A stretch of 64,000 nt of DNA, taken from the NCBI RefSeq assembly GCF_009184635.1, contig NZ_WELI01000001.1:496001-560000 (forward strand). Direction: 5' to 3'. The notes under the pieces were generated by a model. It made no database searches, was not told where the DNA came from, and was given only the letters and a program-made list of their open reading frames with translations. Numbering within the stretch: position 1 is the stretch's first letter; every line of letters starts with the position of its first letter. A program made the translations under genes and the position numbers. Positions 16,047 to 24,162 of the stretch are shown one piece after another. Source of the DNA: Rudanella paleaurantiibacter (GTDB lineage Bacteria; Bacteroidota; Bacteroidia; Cytophagales; Spirosomataceae).

Positions 16047-17411
16047 ATGAAACCATCACTTGTCAAAGGAACACGCGACTTTGGGCCGGAGCAGATGAGC
16101 AAACGGCTGTTTATATTCGATACCATCCGGGCTACGTTCAAGCGATTCGGTTTTTTGCCGCTCGAAACCCCCGCTATGGAAAACCTGTCGACGCTGACAG
16201 GGAAGTACGGCGACGAGGGCGACCAACTGTTGTTTAAAATTCTGAATTCGGGCGATTTTGCGGCCTCGATTGCGCCCGAAGTACTCGCAACCGGCTCCAA
16301 AGCCGTGCTGCCTAAAATAGCCGAAAAAGGGCTTCGGTATGATCTTACGGTACCTTTTGCTCGCTACGTGGTGATGAACCGTCACGCGCTGGCACTGCCC
16401 TTCAAGCGGTATCAGATGCAGCCCGTATGGCGCGCCGACCGCCCGCAGAAAGGCCGCTACCGGGAGTTTTACCAGTGCGATGCCGATGTGGTGGGTACCG
16501 ACTCGTTGCTCTGTGAGGCCGAAATTGTGCTGATGGTGCATGAGGTGATGCGAAACCTCGGTATTCAGAACTTCGCCCTGAAAGTAAACAACCGCAAGAT
16601 TCTGACCGGTATTGCCGAGGCCATTGGCGCACCGGGTATGGAAGGTGCCCTGGCCGTAGCCATCGACAAGCTGGATAAAATTGGGCAGGAAAAAGTACTC
16701 GACGAGCTCCGCGACCGGGGCTTTGCCGAAAGTGCCATAACGGCCTTGCTGCCCATGTTTACCATGCAGGGCACCACCGAAGAAGTGCTGAATAAGCTCA
16801 AAAGCTGGCTCACCCAGTCCGAAACGGCTCAGAAAGGTATTGCCGAACTCGAAGAGACCCTTCGGTTGGTAGCGCAGTATGGTCTGGAAAATCCGCAAAT
16901 CGAACTCGACGTGACCTTGGCGCGTGGGTTGTCATACTATACCGGGGCCATTTTTGAAGTAAAGGCACTGGGGGTTAGCATTGGTAGCATCAGTGGGGGA
17001 GGGCGTTATGATAACCTCACGAGTGCGTTCGGTACCTCGGAGCGGCTGTCGGGCGTGGGCATTTCGTTCGGTGTCGACCGGATCTACGACGTGATGGAAG
17101 AGCTAAGCCTCTTTCCTGCCGATGCCGGACAGGGCACAACCGTATTACTCGTGCCTTTCGATGCCGAGGGCCGTTCGGTGGCGTTGCCGCTGCTCAATGC
17201 GCTTCGTCGGGCTGGGGTATCTGCCGAAATGTACCCGGATTTGGCTAAGGTGAAGAAGATGCTCGATTATGCCAACGCCAAACGGATTCCGTACGTGGTC
17301 CTGATTGGGTCAGAAGAAGTGCAGACCGGTCAACTGGCCGTGAAAAATATGCTGACGGGTGAGCAACAGAAAATGACAGCAGAGGCTGTAATCTCGTTCG
17401 TGCAGGGATAA
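16047..17411 (+). CDS. hisS: Histidine-tRNA ligase
   Basis: Class II aminoacyl-tRNA synthetase of about 454 residues from the ATG at 16047. N-terminal KGTRDFGPEQ, motif 2 in RYREFYQCDAD, the histidine-specific ARGLSYYTGAIFE, and motif 3 GGGRYDNL with GVGISFGVDR are all present. The C-terminal anticodon-binding domain begins near residue 360. An upstream TTG at 16032 is inside the promoter and is unlikely to be used. The transcript ends at a hairpin overlapping the stop codon of the convergent nitrilase-like gene. Confidence 0.97.
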   Translation: MKPSLVKGTRDFGPEQMSKRLFIFDTIRATFKRFGFLPLETPAMENLSTLTGKYGDEGDQLLFKILNSGDFAASIAPEVLATGSKAVLPKIAEKGLRYDLTVPFARYVVMNRHALALPFKRYQMQPVWRADRPQKGRYREFYQCDADVVGTDSLLCEAEIVLMVHEVMRNLGIQNFALKVNNRKILTGIAEAIGAPGMEGALAVAIDKLDKIGQEKVLDELRDRGFAESAITALLPMFTMQGTTEEVLNKLKSWLTQSETAQKGIAELEETLRLVAQYGLENPQIELDVTLARGLSYYTGAIFEVKALGVSIGSISGGGRYDNLTSAFGTSERLSGVGISFGVDRIYDVMEELSLFPADAGQGTTVLLVPFDAEGRSVALPLLNALRRAGVSAEMYPDLAKVKKMLDYANAKRIPYVVLIGSEEVQTGQLAVKNMLTGEQQKMTAEAVISFVQG

Positions 17412-17435
17412 TGCATCCCGACTCACTCTGTATGG

Positions 17436-17462
17436 CCCCTGAGGACTCATCGTCTTCAGGGG
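17436..17462. terminator. hisS terminator hairpin
   Basis: Ten-base-pair stem with one G-U pair (CCCCTGAGGA with TCTTCAGGGG) followed by TTTTTG. It overlaps the 3' end of the convergent carbon-nitrogen hydrolase gene. Confidence 0.8.
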
Positions 17463-18187
17463 TTTTTGTTTGCGTAGGCGGTCTCACTCTGGGTATCGTA
17501 GATCAAAATCCCCTCGGTGGTGGTATCCAGTTGGGCCAACAGCGTGCCCTCCGCATTCCATACGCCCGATTGCCCGGCGGCTACGAAATTGTCGCAGGGG
17601 CCTACGCTGTTGGCCATCAGCACGGGCATGGCGTAGGCATTGGCAATGGCCGAGAGGGCCATCGCGGCCTTTTCAGCGCCTTCAGCCGATTTGGCTACGC
17701 TGGCCACGTACAAGTTGGCTCCGTCCTGATAAGCACGTTGTGGGTGCCCCGGAATTGATAGTTCGTAGCAAATGGCTAAGGCAATGTTGGTGCCCTGTAC
17801 GTTGAGTAAACCCGGCTCGGTACCGGCCACGAAGTAAGGGTACTCGTCGGGGTGAAGGTACTGTTTGGCGTAAACCTGCCTCGGCTCGCCCGGACTGAGT
17901 AAAATCATGCCAATCTGAACGCCTGCCCCGGTTCGGAGCGGCATACCCACGCCAAGCGTTATTTGACCCCGGTCGCTAAGGGTTTGTAATGGGTCAAACA
18001 GGGAGTCCTGGGGCGAGGTAGCCAGCAAATGAGCCAATTCGGGTTCGTAGCCTGTGAGCGACAATTCGGGGAAAAATAGGGCCGAAACGCCAGCCGCTAC
18101 GGCCTGCTCGGTCAGGCTTTGATGAACCTGTAGGTTGTAGGCTACATCGCCCCGGAGCGGGCTAAGTTGAGCAATACCAATTTTCAT
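17456..18187 (-). CDS. Carbon-nitrogen hydrolase (nitrilase superfamily)
   Basis: 243 residues. The catalytic triad is visible as Glu41 in FPELSLTGYEP, Lys108 in YAKQYLHP and Cys140 in AICYELSIPGHP. This small size fits omega-amidase or N-carbamoyl-type amidohydrolases that act on short amides, but the exact substrate cannot be read from the sequence. No signal peptide, so the enzyme is cytosolic. It is a single gene, divergent from the esterase and convergent with hisS. Confidence 0.9.
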   Translation of the reverse strand: MKIGIAQLSPLRGDVAYNLQVHQSLTEQAVAAGVSALFFPELSLTGYEPELAHLLATSPQDSLFDPLQTLSDRGQITLGVGMPLRTGAGVQIGMILLSPGEPRQVYAKQYLHPDEYPYFVAGTEPGLLNVQGTNIALAICYELSIPGHPQRAYQDGANLYVASVAKSAEGAEKAAMALSAIANAYAMPVLMANSVGPCDNFVAAGQSGVWNAEGTLLAQLDTTTEGILIYDTQSETAYANKNP

Positions 18188-18224
18188 GAATGGGTAATCG
18201 TTCTGGTTTACGCGAATCTTTACG

Positions 18225-18232
18225 TACTTTTG
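18225..18232 (+). promoter_or_regulatory. -7 element TACTTTTG upstream of esterase
   Basis: Exact TAnnTTTG match 78 bp before the esterase ATG. No good -33 TTG at the expected spacing. Confidence 0.45.
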
Positions 18233-18310
18233 ACGTAAAGGGTTTGCCCGGTGCCTTCCATAAGTTTACTGGGGCAACTCCGCATCTATAACTCTTTATT
18301 TGTCAGATAC

Positions 18311-19360
18311 ATGAAATTACTTCTTTGCTCCCTCATGGCCGCTTCGTTGCTATCGGTGGACGGTGGGGGACCGGTGGAGACAAAACCCAGCCAGCAAGTT
18401 AGTGTTCAGGAACGCTTCACCAAAGCGAGCGACGTGGTATGGGCCTCGCCCAAAGGTTTCGACCTGACCATGGACATCTACACCCCCAACACGGGTAAGA
18501 AAAGCTACCCGGTCATTGTAATGATTCATGGCGGGGGCTGGCTCATTAACAACAAAAGCATCATGAACGAAGCTGCGGCCTACCTGGCGAGCCATTCGGA
18601 ATACGTGGTGTGTAATGTGAACTACCGGTTGCTGCCTGATGGGAGCAATACCGTAAAGATGAACGAGATTGTGGAGGATGTGTTTGGGGCGGTTCTGTGG
18701 GTGAAAGACAACATCGGGCAGTATAAAGGCAATCCGGGTCAACTGATTGTAACGGGCGATAGCGCCGGGGGGCATTTGGCAACCATGGTTGTGATGCAGG
18801 GCCATAATCTCGAATCCGACGGGTTTGCGGGGTCAACGCTCGGTTTCCGACCGACGTACCTGCCCAAAGGCAAAACAGCCGAGCAGGTAGCCAAAGCCAA
18901 CGGATTGGCCGTACAGGCCGCCCTAATCAGCTACGGCGCGTTCGATCTGTACGGCAGCGCCCTGGGAGGTTTCGAAAAAGAGGGGAATATGTTCTGGGCC
19001 ATGGCCAAGGCTAAAGCCAGAGGTATGTTTGGCGAGGGCGTCGATGCCAGCGCCCAACCGGCGTTGTACAAGCAGGTGTCGCCCCTGTACCTGATTCCGA
19101 AAGCGAGTGAGCGCAAATTACCGCCCATGCTGTTTACGGTGGGTTCGAACGATAACCTGACTACCCCGGCCTCGATTGAAGCGTTTATGGGTAAACTGAA
19201 GGAAGCAGGCCATACCAATCTGGAGTATTGGGTGCACGAAGGACGCCCACACGCATTTCTGGACTCAGGCTCGAATCAGTTTCTGGGTATCAGTTTCGCT
19301 AAAGACGCCCCGCCCGCGCTCGACAAAATGATCAATTACCTGAACAAGATTTTTTATTAA
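18311..19360 (+). CDS. Exported alpha/beta hydrolase (esterase/lipase-like)
   Basis: 349 residues from the ATG at 18311, which gives a proper signal peptide (MKLLLCSLMAASLLSV); an upstream GTG at 18251 adds an unlikely leader. The oxyanion-hole motif HGGGW is at residues 73-77, the nucleophile Ser151 is in GDSAGGHLA, the likely Asp is in GSNDNLTTP and the His in GRPHAFLD. This is the hormone-sensitive-lipase / BD-FAE class. It is likely periplasmic and acts on small or carbohydrate esters; the substrate is unknown. Confidence 0.88.
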   Translation: MKLLLCSLMAASLLSVDGGGPVETKPSQQVSVQERFTKASDVVWASPKGFDLTMDIYTPNTGKKSYPVIVMIHGGGWLINNKSIMNEAAAYLASHSEYVVCNVNYRLLPDGSNTVKMNEIVEDVFGAVLWVKDNIGQYKGNPGQLIVTGDSAGGHLATMVVMQGHNLESDGFAGSTLGFRPTYLPKGKTAEQVAKANGLAVQAALISYGAFDLYGSALGGFEKEGNMFWAMAKAKARGMFGEGVDASAQPALYKQVSPLYLIPKASERKLPPMLFTVGSNDNLTTPASIEAFMGKLKEAGHTNLEYWVHEGRPHAFLDSGSNQFLGISFAKDAPPALDKMINYLNKIFY

Positions 19361-19376
19361 CCTATCAGGGTGTAGC

Positions 19377-19459
19377 TCAGTACTGGACATTAGATGTTGG
19401 ACACTAGACGTTAGACCTCCCTCTATAAAGGTAGTAAGTCTAACGTCCGAATGTCCTGA
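19377..19459 (+). repeat. Dispersed palindromic element, copy 1 (internally deleted)
   Basis: Begins TCAGTACTGGACATTAGATG and tracks copy 2 (58391-58492) with two substitutions over about 70 bp. It then lacks a 14-bp piece between two GTCC words that copy 2 keeps. Part of the 19361-19699 gap, which otherwise holds a terminator and a second palindrome. Confidence 0.85.
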
Positions 19460-19477
19460 AAGGGTCTAGAATAGAAG

Positions 19478-19506
19478 AAGCCCTGTAGCAGCGTGCTACA
19501 GGGCTT
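19478..19506. terminator. Terminator between convergent esterase and SUMT genes
   Basis: A 13-bp perfect stem (AAGCCCTGTAGCA with TGCTACAGGGCTT) with a GCG loop, followed by TATTTT. Confidence 0.88.
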
Positions 19507-19532
19507 TATTTTAACGTGAATTATGCATAATG

Positions 19533-19622
19533 GCTGACGCAAGGGCCTTCGACAAGCTCAGGCTGACATTCGTCTTGAGAGCCCCCAGTCAGCCTGAGCC
19601 TGTCGAAGGCCCTTGCGTCAGC
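19533..19622. repeat. Long 35-bp-arm palindrome (GGCCTTCGACAAGCTCAGG type)
   Basis: Arms 19533-19567 and 19588-19622 are reverse complements with one mismatch, and the loop is 20 nt. The CTTCGACAAGCTCAGGCTGA word is a sequence I recall as a widespread bacterial intergenic repeat. Confidence 0.9.
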
Positions 19623-19699
19623 AACTACTTGTATGACAGGGGTTGTACAGTGCGCATTATCCATAACTCACGTTATTGTATGGAGAGTTAGAAGTTCTT

Positions 19700-20467
19700 C
19701 TACGCGGGCTGATCACCCGGTACGCTCAGCGTCTCGATTCGGTTTTGCCAGTCGGCGAGCGGAAGCCCGGCTACCTCGCCCAGCACAATAACGGCAGGAT
19801 TACCAACACCGGCCGCTTCGACCCGCTCGCGAATGGTCGAAACCCGCCCCAGTACAACCCGCTCGTCGGCGGTAGTGCCGTTCTGGATAATGGCTACGGG
19901 CAAATCGCTTTTGCCAACGCTCGTAAACAGTTCGGTGATTTTGGGGAGCTGATGCATACCCATCAGCACAACAACCGTAGCCGATGACTGAGCTGCCAGG
20001 TGCAGATCGCGCGAAAGTTGACCATCCTTCGTAGTCCCCGTTACGACCCAAAAGCTTTCAGATACACCCCGGCTTGTGAGCGGTACTCCTGCCGACGAGG
20101 GCACGGCGTAGCTACTCGAAATTCCGGGCACCAACGCCACCTCCAGCCCGTGTTGCCGGGCAAACTGCGCTTCTTCGTAGCCGCGCCCGAACACAAACGG
20201 GTCGCCCCCTTTGAGCCGAACCACATGACCGTATCGCTGGGCATAATGCACGATAAGCGGGTTGATGTCTTCCTGCATACACGAGTAAGCCCCCTTGCGC
20301 TTACCCACGTACACCTGAAGGGCATCGGGGCGGCAATAATCGAGCAGTTCGGGGGCTACCAGTGCATCGTACATCACGACATCGGCTTCCTGCAAAGCCC
20401 GCACGGCTTTTAATGTAATCAGTTCGGGGTCGCCGGGTCCAGCGCCTACGAGTGTCAATTTCATCAT
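19700..20467 (-). CDS. cobA: Uroporphyrinogen-III C-methyltransferase (SUMT)
   Basis: Methylates uroporphyrinogen III at C2 and C7 to precorrin-2, the first step to siroheme. About 255 residues from ATG 20467 or 20464. The SAM-binding GAGPGDPELIT is at the N-terminus, with VYVGKRKG and VVRLKGGDPFVFGRG following, all family signatures. It is a stand-alone SUMT without the CysG dehydrogenase/ferrochelatase module, which must lie elsewhere. Its start is 7 bp from the sulfite reductase stop, so the two are co-transcribed and it supplies that enzyme's siroheme. Confidence 0.96.
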   Translation of the reverse strand: MMKLTLVGAGPGDPELITLKAVRALQEADVVMYDALVAPELLDYCRPDALQVYVGKRKGAYSCMQEDINPLIVHYAQRYGHVVRLKGGDPFVFGRGYEEAQFARQHGLEVALVPGISSSYAVPSSAGVPLTSRGVSESFWVVTGTTKDGQLSRDLHLAAQSSATVVVLMGMHQLPKITELFTSVGKSDLPVAIIQNGTTADERVVLGRVSTIRERVEAAGVGNPAVIVLGEVAGLPLADWQNRIETLSVPGDQPA

Positions 20468-20474
20468 GAGCGAA

Positions 20475-22619
20475 TTAACTATCCTGCGCCTGTACCAGCT
20501 CCTGCAACTGCGGCATGCCTTCGAGGGCAATCTGACGCTCGCGATACGCTAACACAGCCTCCCGGAATTGTTCAGCTTTGGCAATAAAATCGGCGGCAAA
20601 TGCTTCGGAGGGTTCCTGCTTATTAATACTGAAAACCAACGCTTTGAACTCGCCTTCGAGCGTGTGGAAACCGTCTTCGCCAACAAACGTCCGGTCAAAG
20701 TCGGCCACAATACCGTGTTGGGTATTCGTGTTTACGTCGCGGCTCATCAGGGCGGCTTTGGCCCCCGTGATAAACACGTTGTATGCATGATAGATAGCAT
20801 CGGCCGGGCGGTTTCCGGCTTGTGCCTCATGGGCCCATGTCAGCTTTTCAGCGGCTTCTTCCAGGGTGGTAGCTACCAGGTCGATCATCACACCGGCACA
20901 CTCACCCACACCTACTTCGGTGGTGAATTGTTCGGTATGATCCCAGTCGATGAAATCGTTGGCTGTAACCAGTTTCAGATCGGCCAGGGGTTTGAGCAGG
21001 GCGTAGAAATAACTTTTACCCTGCCGTCCGTAGTAATCGTTGAAGTACTCACCCTCGAAGCTGTTAGCCTCGTAGTCCTGCAACAGAAGCCGCAGGGCGT
21101 CGGGGCCGCGTTTGGTCGGAATCTTCACGACTTTATCGCCAATTTGGCCTTCGCCCGCTCCGTTGAATCCACCGCCGAGCAACACCTGCAAAGCGGGCAT
21201 AACGGCCGCGCCGTTTTTCACCGATGAGCCGTGAAAACCAATATTTGCCACCGAGTGCTGCCCGCAGCCGTTCATGCACCCGCTGATTTTGATCTTAATA
21301 TCGTTGTTGTAAATAATGTCGGGAAACTCGGCGTGCATCATCGTTTCGAGGGCCCGCGTGATGCCGTAGCTGCTCGAAATTGCCAGATTACAGGTATCGG
21401 TACCGGGGCAGGTGGTGATGTCGGCCGTAGTATCAAAGCCGGGTGTTGCCAGCCCGAGGGCGTCGAGTCCGGCGTACAGTGCTGGTAGGTCTTCGGGGCG
21501 CACAAACCGGAGCAGATACCCCTGATTAACGGTCACCCGAATATCGTCGGCCGCGTAGGTTTTGACCAATTCGGCTAAGGCCCGTGCTGTATCCGACGAC
21601 ATATCGCCTACCTGTACGCGCAGTTGCACGCCGTACCAGCCGACCTGTTTCTGCTCAAACACGTTGGTACGGAACCAGTGCTTCAGTTGGGTGTCTTCGG
21701 TTTCGAGCTGATACCCCGAAACCTCGGGGCGGGGTGCGTACTGGTCGCTGCTCGATGGGGCCGTGGTATCTACCGCCAGCGTTTTGTTTTTGAGAGCGGG
21801 CCACTCTTCGGCAATGCGGTTCCGAAACTCGTCGAGACCAATGTCGTTGAGCAGGTACTTCATCCGGGCCTTGTGCCGCTTGGTGCGTTCGCCGTACCGG
21901 TCGAATACCCGGATAACCGCTTCGATGAACGGGATGGCGCGGTCTTCTTCGATAAATTCGGTAACGGTTTGGGCCGCGAAAGGCTGCGCCCCCAAGCCAC
22001 CACCGAGCAGGACTTTGAAGCCCCGCTCTCCATTTTGTACGCGCGCAATCAGGCCAATATCGTGCATGTAGCCATAGGCCGAATCTTTCTCCGACGACGA
22101 AACCGAAATCTTGAATTTACGGCCCATCTCCTGGCAAATCGGGTTGCGGAGGAAGTACTCAAAAATAGCCTGTGCGTAGGGCGAAATATCGAACGGCTCC
22201 TCAGGGTCGACACCGGCGCGGGCCGATCCCGTTACGTTCCGTACGGTATTACCGCAAGCTTCTTTCAGGGTGATGCCTGCGTCTTCGAGTTCGGCCCAAA
22301 GCAGGGGTGAGTCCGCCAATTTGACAAAGTGCAACTGAATATCCTGCCGGGTAGTAGCGTGGAGGTTGCCCGTCGCGTACCGGTCTGAAACATCGGCGAT
22401 GCGGATCAACTGATCGGCCGTGATGCGTCCGTACGGGAGCTTAATGCGGATCATTTGCACACCGGGCTGCCGTTGTCCATACACGCCCCGAGCCAGTCGG
22501 AACTTACGGAACTGCTCGTCGGTCATCTGACCGCTGTAAAAGGTACTGATCTTCTTCTGGAGGTCAAGAATGTCGCGTTGAGCGGCTGCACTGACGTTGT
22601 CCGAAAAGGCAATTGACAT
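20475..22619 (-). CDS. Ferredoxin-type sulfite (nitrite) reductase with C-terminal HEPN-like domain
   Basis: 714 residues. Duplicated siroheme/[4Fe-4S] reductase fold with cluster ligands in TCPGTDTCNLA and SGCMNGCGQHS, the classic C-x5-C and C-x3-C pairs. The neighbouring cysDNH genes favour sulfite over nitrite as substrate. Unusually, residues about 570-708 extend past the reductase fold as a helical region (AEKLTWAHEAQ, DAIYHAYNVFITGAKAAL, NTQHGIVADF) that resembles a HEPN domain. It lacks an R-x4-6-H RNase motif, so a structural or binding role is more likely. Start is the ATG at 22619. Confidence 0.9.
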   Translation of the reverse strand: MSIAFSDNVSAAAQRDILDLQKKISTFYSGQMTDEQFRKFRLARGVYGQRQPGVQMIRIKLPYGRITADQLIRIADVSDRYATGNLHATTRQDIQLHFVKLADSPLLWAELEDAGITLKEACGNTVRNVTGSARAGVDPEEPFDISPYAQAIFEYFLRNPICQEMGRKFKISVSSSEKDSAYGYMHDIGLIARVQNGERGFKVLLGGGLGAQPFAAQTVTEFIEEDRAIPFIEAVIRVFDRYGERTKRHKARMKYLLNDIGLDEFRNRIAEEWPALKNKTLAVDTTAPSSSDQYAPRPEVSGYQLETEDTQLKHWFRTNVFEQKQVGWYGVQLRVQVGDMSSDTARALAELVKTYAADDIRVTVNQGYLLRFVRPEDLPALYAGLDALGLATPGFDTTADITTCPGTDTCNLAISSSYGITRALETMMHAEFPDIIYNNDIKIKISGCMNGCGQHSVANIGFHGSSVKNGAAVMPALQVLLGGGFNGAGEGQIGDKVVKIPTKRGPDALRLLLQDYEANSFEGEYFNDYYGRQGKSYFYALLKPLADLKLVTANDFIDWDHTEQFTTEVGVGECAGVMIDLVATTLEEAAEKLTWAHEAQAGNRPADAIYHAYNVFITGAKAALMSRDVNTNTQHGIVADFDRTFVGEDGFHTLEGEFKALVFSINKQEPSEAFAADFIAKAEQFREAVLAYRERQIALEGMPQLQELVQAQDS

Positions 22620-22662
22620 AATAGTAATTCTCTATAGAGTAAATATACTATCTAATAAAAAC

Positions 22663-22715
22663 AAAGGCCGGAGGTCGGTCCGGCTTTTTGAAGAAGAAGT
22701 GTAGATGCAAAAGTA
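22663..22715 (-). promoter_or_regulatory. Sulfite reductase promoter with attenuator-like hairpin
   Basis: On the minus strand a TACTTTTG -7 match (22708-22715) lies 89 bp before the ATG. Between them is a GCCGGA/TCCGGC hairpin (22667-22672 with 22679-22684, extendable by A-U and G-U pairs) followed by CCTTTGTTTTT. It could be a leader attenuator or simply the hepT terminator. Confidence 0.4.
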
Positions 22716-22828
22716 AGGATTTCTGGTGTGGAATAGTTCGCTAAAGGGGGTGAAATTATGGGTTTGCGGGGTTAGGATGGCTTGCGTATTGTGGCAATTG
22801 GTGATAATGAGCTGTTAGGATTAGTGTA

Positions 22829-23167
22829 TCAAAGTCCTGCATTTAGGTCCTCGATTTGTTTTTTCAGGAGTGGTAGATCTCGTATAACTATTGTCCAGAT
22901 TATTTCATCTGAAATGTTGTCATACGCATGAATAATACGGTTACGCGTTCCGATTATCTTTTTCGCATTATCAATTGGGAAGTTGCTATCGAGTTTCAAA
23001 ATTCGGCTCATTGCTTCACCAATAATTTCGATGTTTCTTTCGACAGCTTTCTTTGTTTTTAGATCGCTTTTGTACTCCATAAAATCTCTGCGATCGCCTA
23101 AAAATTCGAATATTTCGTCAATGCAAGCATGTATATCTAAAAGCCATACCTGAATTTTAGTATCCAT
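22829..23167 (-). CDS. hepT: HepT-like HEPN ribonuclease toxin (DUF86)
   Basis: 112 residues. The HEPN RNase motif R-x4-H-x-Y is exact at Arg75, His80 and Tyr82 (RNRIIHAY). Known HepT toxins cleave RNA and are held inactive by a MntA nucleotidyltransferase that adds AMP to the Tyr of this motif. The gene overlaps mntA by 11 bp in the usual antitoxin-first order. It is AT-richer than the surrounding sulfur genes, which suits acquisition by transfer. Confidence 0.9.
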   Translation of the reverse strand: MDTKIQVWLLDIHACIDEIFEFLGDRRDFMEYKSDLKTKKAVERNIEIIGEAMSRILKLDSNFPIDNAKKIIGTRNRIIHAYDNISDEIIWTIVIRDLPLLKKQIEDLNAGL

Positions 23168-23459
23168 AAATTTTCACTTTAGTGTTGTCAAGTTCATGTC
23201 TGAAGATCCTGTTCTTTATAGCTCTTTCTTCCAGTAGATCAACTTGTCTATTAAAAATGGCTTCTAATTTTGATTTTAAATTGAAATACAAGTCCGTATA
23301 CCTAAATGGGTCTTTCTCGTCAATGTCGACGACCAAATCAATGTCAGAGTCCTCGTTAAAATCATCTCTGGTCACAGAGCCAAAAGCAAACAACGATTTT
23401 ACCTTGTTCGCCCTACAAAGCTCTTGAATTTGATCTATTTTGAGTTTTTCAATTTTCAT
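23157..23459 (-). CDS. mntA: MntA-like minimal nucleotidyltransferase antitoxin
   Basis: 100 residues with the nucleotidyltransferase GS-x10-D-x-D motif intact: Gly27-Ser28, then Asp39 and Asp41 (FGSVTRDDFNEDSDIDL). In characterised HEPN/MNT pairs this enzyme AMPylates the toxin. It is the first gene of a two-gene operon that sits between cysN and the sulfite reductase. The ATG at 23459 is the only sensible start. Confidence 0.9.
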   Translation of the reverse strand: MKIEKLKIDQIQELCRANKVKSLFAFGSVTRDDFNEDSDIDLVVDIDEKDPFRYTDLYFNLKSKLEAIFNRQVDLLEERAIKNRIFRHELDNTKVKIYGY

Positions 23460-23646
23460 GGGTTAAAAGCAAATTGTCGAGATAGTATTTTGCCTAACGG
23501 CAGTTAAGTGCCTGCCGCAGTGCGGCTGTTCCGTGATTCGTCTGCTTACATTTTGTGGGGTGCATTCGGTCAGTCACACCAATGATTTCTAGCGAGGCAT
23601 GGTTCTGCGTAACTGATAGTTCCTGCGTCTTCCAGTTCACTCGATG

Positions 23647-23952
23647 CTAAAGGTTCAAAAGGTCAACACCTGCAATTTCAACGTAGAACTCGCCAAACTG
23701 AGGTGAGTCAATTAATGTGACCCCTCCAATAGATTGCAGAACTACGCCATTTTCAATAACAATACTAAATGGAAAAACTTCACTATTAGCTCCGCCTTTA
23801 GATATAGTTATCGCTTGAACACGCATTCGGTATTTCTTGTATTCTGGAGAGGCAGTCATGCTACCACCCAATACTCCCATATATTCGTCTATAACATTCA
23901 AATTTGCCTCACCGATTCTGTCCTTATCAATAAAAACCTGAGCTCTTATCAT
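23647..23952 (-). CDS. Hypothetical protein in the cys/HEPN-MNT gap
   Basis: 101 residues from the ATG at 23952. No signal peptide or membrane helix. The sequence is beta-rich (RAQVFIDKDRIGEANLNV, FSIVIENGVVLQ, EFYVEIAGVDLL) and mildly acidic. I recognise no family. It is AT-richer than the cys genes, like the toxin-antitoxin pair beside it, and probably belongs to the same inserted segment. Confidence 0.55.
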   Translation of the reverse strand: MIRAQVFIDKDRIGEANLNVIDEYMGVLGGSMTASPEYKKYRMRVQAITISKGGANSEVFPFSIVIENGVVLQSIGGVTLIDSPQFGEFYVEIAGVDLLNL

Positions 23953-24086
23953 CTCAAACAATTTAGGGGCGGTGATATGTCACAACTAACAAATATATAA
24001 ATACTTCACCACTGTAACTCGGTGCGTTGACTGGAAACAGACAAACGATAGAGTTCCATAAATCTTGCACTGATCCCTAAAAACTA

Positions 24087-24139
24087 AATACGCGCATTTC
24101 GCATTGCCCCAGGAGAGAACAACACAAAATGCGCGTATT
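24087..24139. terminator. cysN-side hairpin
   Basis: Perfect 13-bp arms (AATACGCGCATTT and AAATGCGCGTATT) with a 27-nt loop lie just past the cysN stop. Likely ends the cysHDN transcript. Confidence 0.65.
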
Positions 24140-24162
24140 CGCTACGGATTAGCCCTGAGCTT

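Noticed and set aside
19369-19390. tRNA-like GGTGTAGCTCAG start
   Set aside because: It resembles a tRNA D-arm, but no acceptor stem, anticodon or T-arm can be drawn; it is the entry into the dispersed palindrome.
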